From SABY01 sp964523795 (GTDB lineage: Bacteria; Bacteroidota; Bacteroidia; Bacteroidales; 4484-276), in assembly GCA_964523795.1 (NCBI GenBank), contig CAZGAO010000011.1, positions 15,149 through 79,148 of the forward strand: a DNA stretch of 64,000 nucleotides. The letters run 5' to 3'. The notes below the pieces were generated by a model that saw only the letters and a list, made by a program, of their open reading frames with translations, made no database searches and was not told where the DNA came from. Positions 34,888-43,512 of this stretch are shown here, piece by piece (the stretch's first letter is position 1; the number at the start of each line of letters is the position of its first letter). A program made the translations under genes and the position numbers.

Positions 34888-36525
34888 TTAACATGCCAAC
34901 TCGGTAAAGGCAAATTTTTCGCCATCGAACAAACCCATATCGCTGAGCTTGAGGTGGGGAATAACCAACAATGCCATAAACGACAAAGTCATGAAGGGTG
35001 CTTTGAGTTTGCTTCCCAGGGTTTTGGCCAGGGCATCCATTTTCTGGTAGGCGGCGGCGGTAGCGTAACCATCGCCAGCACTCATCAGTCCGGCCACAGG
35101 AAGTGGCATCACGTGGTTTTCGCTGCCATTAATTATCGCAATTCCTCCCCGTGCATCGATCAGGTGGTTTACGGCTGCCACAATATCCTCATCGTTGGTG
35201 CCTAGTGCAATAATGTTGTGGCTGTCGTGGGCTACCGTCGAAGCGATGGCTCCTTGTCTTATCCCAAAACCATGGATAAAGCCGATGGCCGGCTCACTTT
35301 GCTTGTAACGGTTCATCACGATAATTTTTAAAATATCGCGCCCAGTATCACTTACTATTTTACCATCTTCAAGGGTAGGCTCTACTTCCATCTTTTCGGT
35401 AATCAATTCCCCATCCAGGGCTTTTATCACCTTAATTTTATCCGAACTTACCTTAATTTGAATATCGGAGGGTGCAATTTTTTCGGCTCTGAAAATATTT
35501 GGCTCCGATTCCTTGACGGATTCAATATTAGTTTTCCCTTCCTTAGCCACGAGCTGACCACGAATGTAGGTTTCGATAATATTAAAATCCTTCAAATTAT
35601 CGATGATAATAAAATCGGCATCATCCCCGGGCTGGAGCAATCCCACATCCAGCTTGTAATGTTCGATAGGATTTACAATGCAGGTGCGCAAAACCAGCAG
35701 CGGATCGTAGCCCAGGGCAATGGCGCGTTTTACCAGCAGATTGATGTGTCCGTCCACCAGGTCGTTGGGATGCTTGTCGTCCGAGCAAAAAAGCACTTTG
35801 TCAGGGTGGGTAGCCAGCAAGCCTATCAGCGCATCAAAGTTTTTGGCCGCGCTGCCTTCGCGTATCTGAATTTTCATTCCGTACTTAATCTTGTCCAACG
35901 CCTCCTCCATGGTAAAGCACTCGTGGTCGGTGCTAATGCCGGCCTCGATGTATTTGCGGGCATCCTCACCTTTCAGGCCGGGCGCATGGCCATCGATGGG
36001 TTTGTTGTGCTTTTTGGCAACAGCTATTTTTTCCATCACTTCCTTATCCTTAAACAAAACGCCGGGGAAGTTCATCATCTCGGCCATGTATTTTATCTCG
36101 GACTGGCTAAGCAGCATATCCAGCTCGGCGGCTCCGATATTGGCTCCCGAAGATTCAAAACCGGTGGCAGGCACACAGGGCGAGGCACCAAAATAAAACT
36201 TGAAAGGCACCTTCTTACCATTATTTATCATAAAAAGGACACCATCGATTCCGAGCACATTGGCAATTTCGTGGGGATCCGATACGGTGGCAACTGTGCC
36301 ATGCACCGAAGCCAGCCGCGCAAACTCGGAAGGAATTAACATGCTGCTTTCGATGTGGACGTGTGCATCGATTAACCCCGGAAGGATAAACTGATCTTCA
36401 ACATTTTGGGAGGGTTTTATCGAAGCTATTTTTTCATCTTTGATAGTTACAATACCCGGAAAAATCCGATTGGCTTTTAAATCGATAATGTTTCCTGAAA
36501 CGGTAAATTCTTTCTGATTTTCCAT
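34888..36525 (-). CDS. ade: Adenine deaminase
   Basis: A 545-residue amidohydrolase that turns adenine into hypoxanthine, which feeds hpt. The start at 36523-36525 (MENQKEFTVSGN) fits the family better than an ATG nine codons upstream. Metal and catalytic motifs are DAHVHIESSML, GHAP, VAHDSHNI and GTNDEDIVAAVNHLIDARGG. The last two helices end GEKFAFTELAC. It stands alone next to the R-M unit. A TATCTTTG box at 34853 lies on the opposite strand just inside the gap and leads to nothing. Confidence 0.94.
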   Translation of the reverse strand: MENQKEFTVSGNIIDLKANRIFPGIVTIKDEKIASIKPSQNVEDQFILPGLIDAHVHIESSMLIPSEFARLASVHGTVATVSDPHEIANVLGIDGVLFMINNGKKVPFKFYFGASPCVPATGFESSGANIGAAELDMLLSQSEIKYMAEMMNFPGVLFKDKEVMEKIAVAKKHNKPIDGHAPGLKGEDARKYIEAGISTDHECFTMEEALDKIKYGMKIQIREGSAAKNFDALIGLLATHPDKVLFCSDDKHPNDLVDGHINLLVKRAIALGYDPLLVLRTCIVNPIEHYKLDVGLLQPGDDADFIIIDNLKDFNIIETYIRGQLVAKEGKTNIESVKESEPNIFRAEKIAPSDIQIKVSSDKIKVIKALDGELITEKMEVEPTLEDGKIVSDTGRDILKIIVMNRYKQSEPAIGFIHGFGIRQGAIASTVAHDSHNIIALGTNDEDIVAAVNHLIDARGGIAIINGSENHVMPLPVAGLMSAGDGYATAAAYQKMDALAKTLGSKLKAPFMTLSFMALLVIPHLKLSDMGLFDGEKFAFTELAC

Positions 36526-36627
36526 AAGACAATTTTTAATTTTGGATTCCAAAAGTAAAAAAATTGTCGGGGTACTATCTGATAATTATTTTTTTTGTGA
36601 GGTTCTGATTATTTGGTGGGTGTGGTG

Positions 36628-36647
36628 AGACGCGATGCATCGCGTCT
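36628..36647. repeat. AGACGCGATGCATCGCGTCT palindrome, copy 1
   Basis: A perfect 20-bp palindrome. The second copy, extended to 24 bp, is at 53767-53790. Gap 36526-36708 holds nothing else. Confidence 0.7.
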
Positions 36648-36699
36648 GTACGATTCAAAGTTTCGTGTCTATGATGGTTAATGATGATGGCATCAGTAG

Positions 36700-37335
36700 G
36701 ATTTCGGTTTGATGAGCATGCTGGTGGCCAAGGCAAAAGAAATCATCACAGCCATGCGTTTGGAAAGAATTTATACCAAGGAGCAAATTCTTGAATTATA
36801 CCTCAATACGGTTCCTTTTGGCGAAAATACCTGCGGCATCGAAACGGCAGCCATCACTTACTTCAATAAAAAACCAGCCGAGCTAAGCATTCCTGAATCG
36901 GCGGTTTTGGTGGGATTGCTCAAGGCCAACACGGGTTTTAACCCGCGTCTTAATATGCAGGCAGCCTTTATGCGCCGAAATACGGTGATTGGTCAAACGG
37001 TGAAATATGACTATTTGGATAAAGAAACTGCGGATTCGCTTAAAGCCCTGCCCATTACCATCGACTATAGCAAGCTGGATCATATACCCGGGCTGGCACC
37101 CTATTTTCGCGAAGTACTGCGCCACGAAAGCGGAGACATTCTCGAAGAATATAACACACAAAATGTTACGGATTATAATTTGTATGCAGATGAATTAACC
37201 ATTTATACAACCCTAAATGCCAGCGTACAGGCCAAGGCCGAGGAAGTGGTGGTAGAGCAGCTTGCCCATTTGTAGCAATACTTTCGTAAGGAATGAGCAA
37301 AGCGGCATTGGAAGATTCTTTTAAAGAATTTTTGG
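36700..37335 (+). pseudogene. Penicillin-binding protein 1A, dead internal fragment
   Basis: The frame from 36709 (188 codons) matches part of the GT51 transglycosylase domain and linker of class A PBPs: ITAMRLERIYTKEQILELYL, AITYFNKKPAELSIPESAVL, VGLLKANTGFNPRLN. The signal anchor and the catalytic Glu region are missing upstream. It stops at TAG (37273-37275) where CAG is expected. Reading on, QYFRKE is followed by TGA where TGG would fit, then AKRHW and a frame slip. The transpeptidase domain is absent. Both stops are single transitions, so the fragment has decayed. Confidence 0.85.
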
Positions 37336-37391
37336 AAAAAGGGATAAGAAGCGGGATAGGTAAGATCGGTATTTATTTACTGGATATGTAC

Positions 37392-37412
37392 AGCCGCCCA
37401 AGTTGGGCGGCT
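37392..37412. repeat. GCCGCCC hairpin
   Basis: AGCCGCCCAA and TTGGGCGGCT pair around a single G. It lies between the PBP1A remnant and glyS. It could end leftover transcription, but there is no T-run. Confidence 0.6.
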
Positions 37413-37505
37413 CTGCAAAACACTCTTTAGGAAAAAATGCAATTTTTGCATTTTCATATTTACTTGCTCCGCTTGCCCGATTCAATTTTATTTTACTTTT
37501 GCGCC

Positions 37506-39038
37506 ATGGTAAATAACGAAGACCTTTTAAAGAAAATAATAGCCCACTCCAAAGAGTACGGCTTTGTGTTTCAGTCGAGCGAAATATACGACGGAATGAG
37601 TGCTGTTTACGATTACGGCCAAATGGGTGTTGAACTCAAAAACAACATCAAAAACTATTGGTGGAAGGCCATGGTGCAACACCACGAAAATATCGTGGGC
37701 CTGGATGCCGCCATCTTTATGCACCCCACCACCTGGAAAGCCTCCGGCCATGTGGATGCTTTTAGCGATCCGATGATCGATAACAAAGATTCCAAAAAAC
37801 GCTACCGTGCCGATGTGTTGGTTGAAGACCACATTGCAAAAATTGATGCCAAGATCCAAAAAGAAGTGGCAAAGGCCGCCAAACGCTTTGGCGACAGCTT
37901 TGACGAGGCGCAGTTTGTAAGCACCAATCCCCGCGTGGTAAAATATAAGGAGCAGATCGAGGAAATCAAAAACCGGCTTTATCCCGCCCTGGATAAGGAA
38001 GATCTCTCCGACGTTAAAAAACTGATCGAAGATCTGGAGATTGCCTGTCCCATCTCGGGTTCGCGCAACTGGACGGATGTGCGGCAGTTTAATCTGATGT
38101 TCTCCACGCAAATGGGATCGCTGGGCGACAGTGCCTCCACCGTATATCTGCGTCCCGAAACGGCCCAAGGTATTTTTGTGAATTACCTCAACATACAGAA
38201 AACAGGCAGGATGAAGATTCCTTTCGGGATAGCCCAGATTGGCAAAGCCTTTCGCAACGAGATTGTGGCCCGTCAGTTTATCTTCCGTATGCGCGAGTTC
38301 GAGCAGATGGAGATGCAGTTTTTTGTACGCCCCGGCACCGAGATCGAATGGTTCAAGTACTGGAAAGCGCAGCGCATGAACTGGCATCTGAGCATGGGTA
38401 TTCCCGCAGAGAGCTACCGTTTTCACGAGCACGACAAGCTGGCGCATTACGCCAACGCCGCCTTCGATATCGAGTTCGATTTCCCCATGGGTTTCAAAGA
38501 ACTGGAAGGCATCCACTCGCGCACCGATTTCGACCTGGGCGCACATCAGAAATTTTCGGGCAAGAAATTGCAGTACTTCGATCCCGAACTCAACGAGAGC
38601 TATGTGCCTTATGTGGTAGAAACTTCCATCGGCCTCGACCGCACCTTCCTGGCAGTGCTAACTTATGCCTACCGCGAAGAAAAACTGGAGGATGGCTCCG
38701 AACGCACCGTGATGAACATTCCCCCGGTGCTTGCGCCCATCAAGGCAGCCATTTTCCCCTTAATCAAAAAAGACGGCCTGCCCGAAAAAGCACGCGAAAT
38801 ATTCGACAGCCTCAAAATGGATTATATGTGCCAGTACGATGAAAAAGATGCCATCGGTCGCCGTTACCGTCGTCAGGATGCCATCGGCACGCCCTACTGC
38901 ATCACCGTTGACCACCAAACACTGGAAGACAACACGGTTACCATCCGCGAACGCGACTCGATGAAACAGGATCGCATCGCCATCCATGAAATTTCGGGGA
39001 TTATCGCCGGGAGGATTAAGGGGGATAGTCAGCAGTAG
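37506..39038 (+). CDS. glyS: Glycyl-tRNA synthetase
   Basis: A 510-residue class II, alpha2-type synthetase. The start at 37506 (MVNNEDLLKKIIAHSKEYGF) was taken over an ATG 23 codons upstream because the protein family starts here. Motifs include IYDGMSAVYDYGQMGVELK, CPISGSRNWTDVRQFNLMF, LRPETAQGIFVNYLN and motif 3 GLDRTFLAVL. The C-terminal anticodon-binding domain is complete. It is followed by repeats and a strong terminator. Confidence 0.95.
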   Translation: MVNNEDLLKKIIAHSKEYGFVFQSSEIYDGMSAVYDYGQMGVELKNNIKNYWWKAMVQHHENIVGLDAAIFMHPTTWKASGHVDAFSDPMIDNKDSKKRYRADVLVEDHIAKIDAKIQKEVAKAAKRFGDSFDEAQFVSTNPRVVKYKEQIEEIKNRLYPALDKEDLSDVKKLIEDLEIACPISGSRNWTDVRQFNLMFSTQMGSLGDSASTVYLRPETAQGIFVNYLNIQKTGRMKIPFGIAQIGKAFRNEIVARQFIFRMREFEQMEMQFFVRPGTEIEWFKYWKAQRMNWHLSMGIPAESYRFHEHDKLAHYANAAFDIEFDFPMGFKELEGIHSRTDFDLGAHQKFSGKKLQYFDPELNESYVPYVVETSIGLDRTFLAVLTYAYREEKLEDGSERTVMNIPPVLAPIKAAIFPLIKKDGLPEKAREIFDSLKMDYMCQYDEKDAIGRRYRRQDAIGTPYCITVDHQTLEDNTVTIRERDSMKQDRIAIHEISGIIAGRIKGDSQQ

Positions 39039-39039
39039 G

Positions 39040-39100
39040 CAGCAGGCAGTCTTCAGTAGGCAGTGCCGAAAAACCAGAAATCTTTGATTTCATAGTTTTT
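39040..39100. repeat. CAGTAGG heptamers plus conserved tail
   Basis: Tandem CAGTAGG/CAGCAGG units are followed by CCGAAAAACCAGAAATCTTTG and onward, the tail of the element at 3320. The next bases hold another palindrome (CCGGGATTTTAAATCCTGG, near 39118-39137). Confidence 0.65.
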
Positions 39101-39198
39101 CGAGCATGTTGAAAATCCGGGATTTTAAATCCTGGGCTCGCCCGAAGGGCGGCATCACAGTAGGCAGTCTTAAGTAGATAGTGAGCGTTTATGAATAG

Positions 39199-39218
39199 CC
39201 CCGGGTTTTAACCCGGGG
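39199..39218. repeat. CCCCGGG palindrome
   Basis: CCCCGGGTTTTAACCCGGGG, perfect palindrome without a T-run, between glyS and its terminator. Confidence 0.6.
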
Positions 39219-39240
39219 AATAATGAGCTTAAAACTATCA

Positions 39241-39291
39241 CCCCCGCGATTCCGCAACGCCACAGGCGTTGCGGAATCGCGGGGGCTTTTT
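39241..39291 (+). terminator. Very strong intrinsic terminator after glyS
   Basis: A perfect 21-bp stem (39241-39261 with 39265-39285, loop ACA) rich in GC is followed by CTTTTT. It is the longest perfect hairpin in the window. It serves glyS and faces the convergent gre gene. Confidence 0.92.
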
Positions 39292-39390
39292 ATCCCGCCA
39301 ATTAAAACCCCGACTTAAAAGGCAGCCTGTCCCGCTTTTGCGGGAGGGCTAATGATCATTCAAAAAGTTTACATTAAAGACAGACCCTAA

Positions 39391-39894
39391 TTATTGATAT
39401 TCGATATCCTTAATCCTCAATAATTTTTTTCCATTGGGTGTGTGGAGTATGATTTCATCTCCGGCTTTTTTATTGATCAGGGCTTTGGCGAGTGGAGATA
39501 AAAATGAGATTTTATTTTGGGAAACATTGGCCTCGTCTGCACCTACTATTTGATATTGTTCTTTGCAACCTTCCTCTTTTTTATAGATTGTTACTGTTGC
39601 TCCGAAACGGATTTCATTTTTAATCTGGCTTGATAAATCAACGATTTTAGCTGAGTTGATTCGTTCCTCGAGTAAATCCAACTTGCTGGTGAGATAATTT
39701 ATCTGTACCCGATTATTTTCGATGGATTGCTCGCGCAGTGCTTTTCGTTCATCCACCAGGGTACGCTGCTCATCTTTCAAGGATTTAAAGCCTTTGGGCG
39801 TAACATAATTTACGACACCGGCAGGCAGGTAAGCTCTTGGCGTTACCAAGGGTATCTCCTCCTGATCTTCTTCTTTTACAAATCCTCTACTCAT
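39391..39894 (-). CDS. GreA/GreB-family transcription elongation factor
   Basis: A 167-residue factor that helps RNA polymerase cleave backtracked RNA. It opens SRGFVKEEDQEEIPLVTPRA as in the Bacteroidota branch, has a coiled-coil central helix pair (RTLVDERKALREQSIENNRV, YLTSKLDLLEERINSAKIVD) and the C-terminal Gre domain (FLSPLAKALINKKAGDE, TPNGKKLLRIKDIEY). Its ATG (39894) overlaps the stop of the truncated SRPBCC gene, which suggests that a deletion fused the two. Confidence 0.85.
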   Translation of the reverse strand: MSRGFVKEEDQEEIPLVTPRAYLPAGVVNYVTPKGFKSLKDEQRTLVDERKALREQSIENNRVQINYLTSKLDLLEERINSAKIVDLSSQIKNEIRFGATVTIYKKEEGCKEQYQIVGADEANVSQNKISFLSPLAKALINKKAGDEIILHTPNGKKLLRIKDIEYQ

Positions 39895-40147
39895 AAATAA
39901 AATTTGATTTTTCTTTCACGTGGGTAATTTCAGTCACCCAGGTGGTTTTAATGCCAAATAAAGGGCTTGCCAAATAACTGATAATCATTCCTGGATACAT
40001 CTTTTCTGGCAAATCTTCTGTTGTGATATCGAAGCCCATATAATCAGGTGTGATTTCTTTGAGCTTTTTGGGAGAAGAAATAAAATCCCATACCTCATCC
40101 ATGGTAGCTTTAACCCTGAGCTCTCTTTTAAATTGATAGAATCCCAT
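39887..40147 (-). pseudogene. SRPBCC-family gene, 3' part lost
   Basis: The first 86 codons of an SRPBCC protein: FKRELRVKATMDEVWDFISS, KLKEITPDYMGFDI, YPGMIISYLASPLFGIKTTW. Family members run to about 150 residues. Here the frame enters the gre leader after HVKEKS and ends on a TAG that straddles the gre start (TATGAGTAG). A deletion joining the two genes explains this. It has a good start and follows the Lacal_2735 gene by 1 bp, so it may still be translated. Confidence 0.7.
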
Positions 40148-40148
40148 T

Positions 40149-40322
40149 TTAACCAGCTGTTTCTAAATTTTCAATTTCCTTTAACATCTGGTCGGCTTCA
40201 GCAGCTTTTTCATCACTGGCCTTGCGGTTTATCGTAGATAATTTGTACGATTCTTTTAATAAGTTTTGGTATTTTTTTTCCAACACTTCTATTTTCGATT
40301 TTTTCTTGAATATTCCAAACAT
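40149..40322 (-). CDS. Lacal_2735-family small protein
   Basis: A 57-residue protein of a small family found in Bacteroidota. It reads MFGIFKKKSKIEVLEKKYQ, LLKESYKLSTINRKASDEKA and EADQMLKEIENLE: one long charged helix after a basic start. Function is unknown. It sits 5 bp after an SDR fragment and 1 bp before the SRPBCC fragment. It was too short for ordinary ORF cut-offs. Confidence 0.8.
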   Translation of the reverse strand: MFGIFKKKSKIEVLEKKYQNLLKESYKLSTINRKASDEKAAEADQMLKEIENLETAG

Positions 40323-40327
40323 GATTA

Positions 40328-40543
40328 TTAGTTTTTATAAATAAATACATCCAAAGTTTCTGGAAGAAAACCAATCCTATTCACGTCACTTAATACATCA
40401 AGATGTGTAACCTTTAATTGATTGCTGTCTTCTAAAGCATTGTTATTGTAGGTTTCGTAAACCATATGCCCTTCATCCGTAAGTTGCCTTACCAATGCCT
40501 TTCCAATTCCTGAGGATCCGCCGATTACCAAATAATTACTCAT
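40328..40543 (-). pseudogene. Short-chain dehydrogenase, 5' fragment
   Basis: 71 codons of the N-terminal Rossmann half of an SDR: YLVIGGSSGIGKALVRQL carries the TGxxxGxG-like NAD(P) motif, then LKVTHLDVLSD and FLPETLDVFI. The NNAG, catalytic YxxxK and the C-terminal 160 residues are missing. It leads the operon that holds the Lacal_2735, SRPBCC and gre genes. In related genomes such genes lie by photolyase-type cryptochrome genes, of which none is left here. Confidence 0.75.
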
Positions 40544-40599
40544 AACAATTTAAATTATTTATGTGTTTAATAAAATAATTATAACTTTAAACAAAACTT

Positions 40600-40860
40600 A
40601 CTGTAAAAGGTTTATCATCCTTCTCGGACTATACAGTTGAATTCGGTATTATTGGCATTGTTGGTGTGTTTTATAAACTTCCAATTATTGTAGCTCTTGT
40701 TGTCATCATGTTTATTCATCGTACAAGCATTTTCCGAGGAAAATTCAAACTTACAATTGTTGCTGCTACCTCTATTTATCTCGTTGGTACTGCAGCCAAA
40801 ATATTTTTTGAACAATTAAATACAAAATTGTGTTTGGGTTTTTCTACACAGCAATTCTGA
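40600..40860. other. Ambiguous stretch, possible small protein on either strand
   Basis: The plus strand (40666-40860) codes for 64 residues with a hydrophobic start (KLPIIVALVVIMFIHRTSI). The minus strand (40615-40815) codes for a 66-residue Asn/Ser/Lys-rich product (CSTNEINRGSSNNCKFEF). Neither is recognised and neither has a convincing ribosome site. They are antisense to each other, so at most one is real. Confidence 0.3.
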
Positions 40861-40893
40861 TTTTTACACATTTTTTAATAAACACTGACAGTT

Positions 40894-43290
40894 ATGATAA
40901 AAATCTGCCAAATTCCTACGCAAAAAGTAAAACCTGCAAGGGTGCTTGCCTTAAATGCGCCAGGCCTAAATACCAAAAGCATCATTTCATTTTCCATCAC
41001 TTTTTGGTTCTTACTTTTTATTGCTTTCGTGGCCAAGGGTCAAACGCTCACCTTGCTTTCACCCAATGGAGGCGAAGAATGGATGAACAATACAACTCAA
41101 ATCGCGACCTGGGAATGGGACGGTGACGACACTGACATATATTTGCAATATTCGCCCGACAACGGTACGAATTGGTATCTTCTGGGTGATGCTGCTGCCA
41201 GTGCGGGCTCCTTTAGTTTTGTTGCTGCTTTTTATGTGAGCGAAACAACAAAAATCAGGGTGACTTCCTACAACAATGAAAATCTCACCGATGAAAGCGA
41301 TGACTACTTTTTAGTGATCGAAAATCCGGTTAATTATTATACGCCTATGCCCGGCGATGAGTTTTATCCCACACAAACTGCACAATTGTCCTGGGACAGT
41401 TTTACCTTTTTCAATTGCAATGTGTCTGTTAGCACCGACGGTGGTGAAAACTGGACACAACTTGAAACCAATTGGCCCTTGGATTTTTATGACTGGACAG
41501 TGCCCAATATTTATTCCGACGAATGTGTGCTTAAAATCAGCGATGTTAATGATACCTCCGTCTATGGTCTCAGTATCAATTTTTCCATTGCCGAGCAGCC
41601 AACGGCCACCTTTACCAGCCCGGTAGGTGGCGAAACATGGACTTTTGGAGAGGATGCAAACATCAGTTGGACAGGGAACAATATTCCGAACTATGTTTAT
41701 TTTGATTATTCTGTCGATGCTGGACAAACCTGGGAGAATTTGGGTTATGCTGAGAGCGAACCAAGCGGTGGAAGTGTTGATTTTGGCGTTCCGAGGGAGA
41801 ACACGAGCAATGCCAAAATAAGAATGGTGAATTCCAATTATGATTTGGTAATTGGAGAGACCGAAGAACCTTTTACGATCTACACACCTCCCATCATCAT
41901 TTATTTTCTGAATGGTGGCGAGGAATTTTATGCCGGAAGTATGGCTTCTATAATTTGGGTGGTGAATGGTGTTGATTTTGTCAATATTGAACTATCACGA
42001 GATAATGGTGAAAATTGGGAAATGGTTGCAGCCAACCTGGATGCAGACATCTATACATACACCTGGGCAGTGAGTGGCAGCCCTTCCGACGAGTGCAGAA
42101 TAAAAATATCGGATGTCTCCGATCCAGCTACATTCGACATCAGCGGTCAGTTCAGTATCCTTGAAGCTCCTGTTATTTCTCTCATCGAGCCCAACGGAAA
42201 TGTTGTGTGGAAATCAAATAAATTTTATACCATCTCATGGGTCTATGATAATCCAGAATTTTCTGAAGTGAATGCCGAGTATAGTATTGATGGTGGCGCA
42301 AGCTGGGATTATATAGGATATGGTTTACCCGCCCAGGGAAGTATCGATTGGAAAACACCGGATGTTGAATCGGAAGAATGTTTGATACGCGTATTTGATT
42401 TTAATTTCGGTTTTGTGGCTGATACCAGCGACCTTTTCGCCATCCGTGATTTCCCCGATACACCCATTTGTATCGTATCAGTGGACAGCGCTACCAACCG
42501 TAATGTAATTATTTGGGAAAAGCCCGATTCTGACATGATCAGCGATTTTATTCTCTACAAAGAATCTAACCAGGCGAATATTTTCGAACCAATAGCCACT
42601 GTTCCTTATGATGGTACGCCCTCATTTACCGACCCCAATTCAAATCCGTCCATTAAATCGTACCGGTATAAACTGGGTTTTAGTGATGGAGAAGGTTATG
42701 TATATCCCATGGGAGAATTGCACCAAACCATTCACCTGACCATCAGCCAGGGTATCGGCAACGCATGGAACCTGAATTGGGGTGCCTACATCGGATTCGA
42801 TGTTGCTTCGTATAACATTTACAGAAGCGATAATGGCGCTGATTATGTGAAAATTGAAACCATTTCTTCGAGTTTCTTTTCCTACACTGATATTGATGCA
42901 CCAGGTGGCGATGTCTATTATTATATCGAAGTCGTCAACGAAAATGCTTGTAGCTTAAGCACAAAGGACTTGAATATCAACAGTGCGATTTCCAATATCG
43001 TCACCAACATTATCACTGATTTGGAAACCCTTGATGCGCCTTTAATCAGTAATATCTATCCGAATCCATCCAGCCAATGGATAAATGTCACAACAGGTTC
43101 TGAAACCGGAGATTTAAGCTTGCAGTTATTCGATTTGGCCGGCAGAATGCTACTGTCAGAGGATTATGATCAGGTGAACAGAAATTTTCAGGTTCAACTC
43201 AATATTGCTGAAATCAAGAATGGAATTTATTTTCTGCATGTAAATTTAGGAAATTTCTCTGAAATCAGGAAAGTCGTTATCAAACACTAA
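40894..43290 (+). CDS. Secreted Ig-like repeat protein with T9SS sorting domain
   Basis: A 798-residue surface protein. A hydrophobic signal region lies unusually far in (about residues 30-49, ISFSITFWFLLFIAFVAKGQ). Five related modules of 90-95 residues follow, each opening (S)PNGGE-W, with a central DGGxNW and a closing CxIKISD...FSI: the Ser-Thr-rich/Kre9-like beta sandwich. Two fibronectin-like parts (VIIWEKPDSDMISDFILYKE, YNIYRSDNGADYVK) precede a type A sorting domain (SNIYPNPSSQWINVTT to IRKVVIKH). It is exported through T9SS. Its role is probably adhesion or matrix, which is an inference. Confidence 0.88.
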   Translation: MIKICQIPTQKVKPARVLALNAPGLNTKSIISFSITFWFLLFIAFVAKGQTLTLLSPNGGEEWMNNTTQIATWEWDGDDTDIYLQYSPDNGTNWYLLGDAAASAGSFSFVAAFYVSETTKIRVTSYNNENLTDESDDYFLVIENPVNYYTPMPGDEFYPTQTAQLSWDSFTFFNCNVSVSTDGGENWTQLETNWPLDFYDWTVPNIYSDECVLKISDVNDTSVYGLSINFSIAEQPTATFTSPVGGETWTFGEDANISWTGNNIPNYVYFDYSVDAGQTWENLGYAESEPSGGSVDFGVPRENTSNAKIRMVNSNYDLVIGETEEPFTIYTPPIIIYFLNGGEEFYAGSMASIIWVVNGVDFVNIELSRDNGENWEMVAANLDADIYTYTWAVSGSPSDECRIKISDVSDPATFDISGQFSILEAPVISLIEPNGNVVWKSNKFYTISWVYDNPEFSEVNAEYSIDGGASWDYIGYGLPAQGSIDWKTPDVESEECLIRVFDFNFGFVADTSDLFAIRDFPDTPICIVSVDSATNRNVIIWEKPDSDMISDFILYKESNQANIFEPIATVPYDGTPSFTDPNSNPSIKSYRYKLGFSDGEGYVYPMGELHQTIHLTISQGIGNAWNLNWGAYIGFDVASYNIYRSDNGADYVKIETISSSFFSYTDIDAPGGDVYYYIEVVNENACSLSTKDLNINSAISNIVTNIITDLETLDAPLISNIYPNPSSQWINVTTGSETGDLSLQLFDLAGRMLLSEDYDQVNRNFQVQLNIAEIKNGIYFLHVNLGNFSEIRKVVIKH

Positions 43291-43512
43291 GCTCTCATAT
43301 AAAGCATATTGAGGTGTCAAGTTAAATACTTATTATAATCATTTGATAAGTAAGTGCTTGCCCTTTGACCATCCTTTGTATAAGGGTGTCAAAAATCGTT
43401 TGTTTAAGAATTGAGCGGTTTATTCGAAAACTGTAATCAACTAAATATTTCTCCATGTGTTTTTTATGAACCCAAGAATAGTTACTTCTTAATCAAGATT
43501 GTAACTGATGTA

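Noticed and set aside
35458..36339. 293-codon plus-strand ORF
   Set aside because: It is antisense to the well-supported adenine deaminase gene.
37527..38546. 339-codon minus-strand ORF
   Set aside because: It is the antisense shadow of glyS; no known motif.
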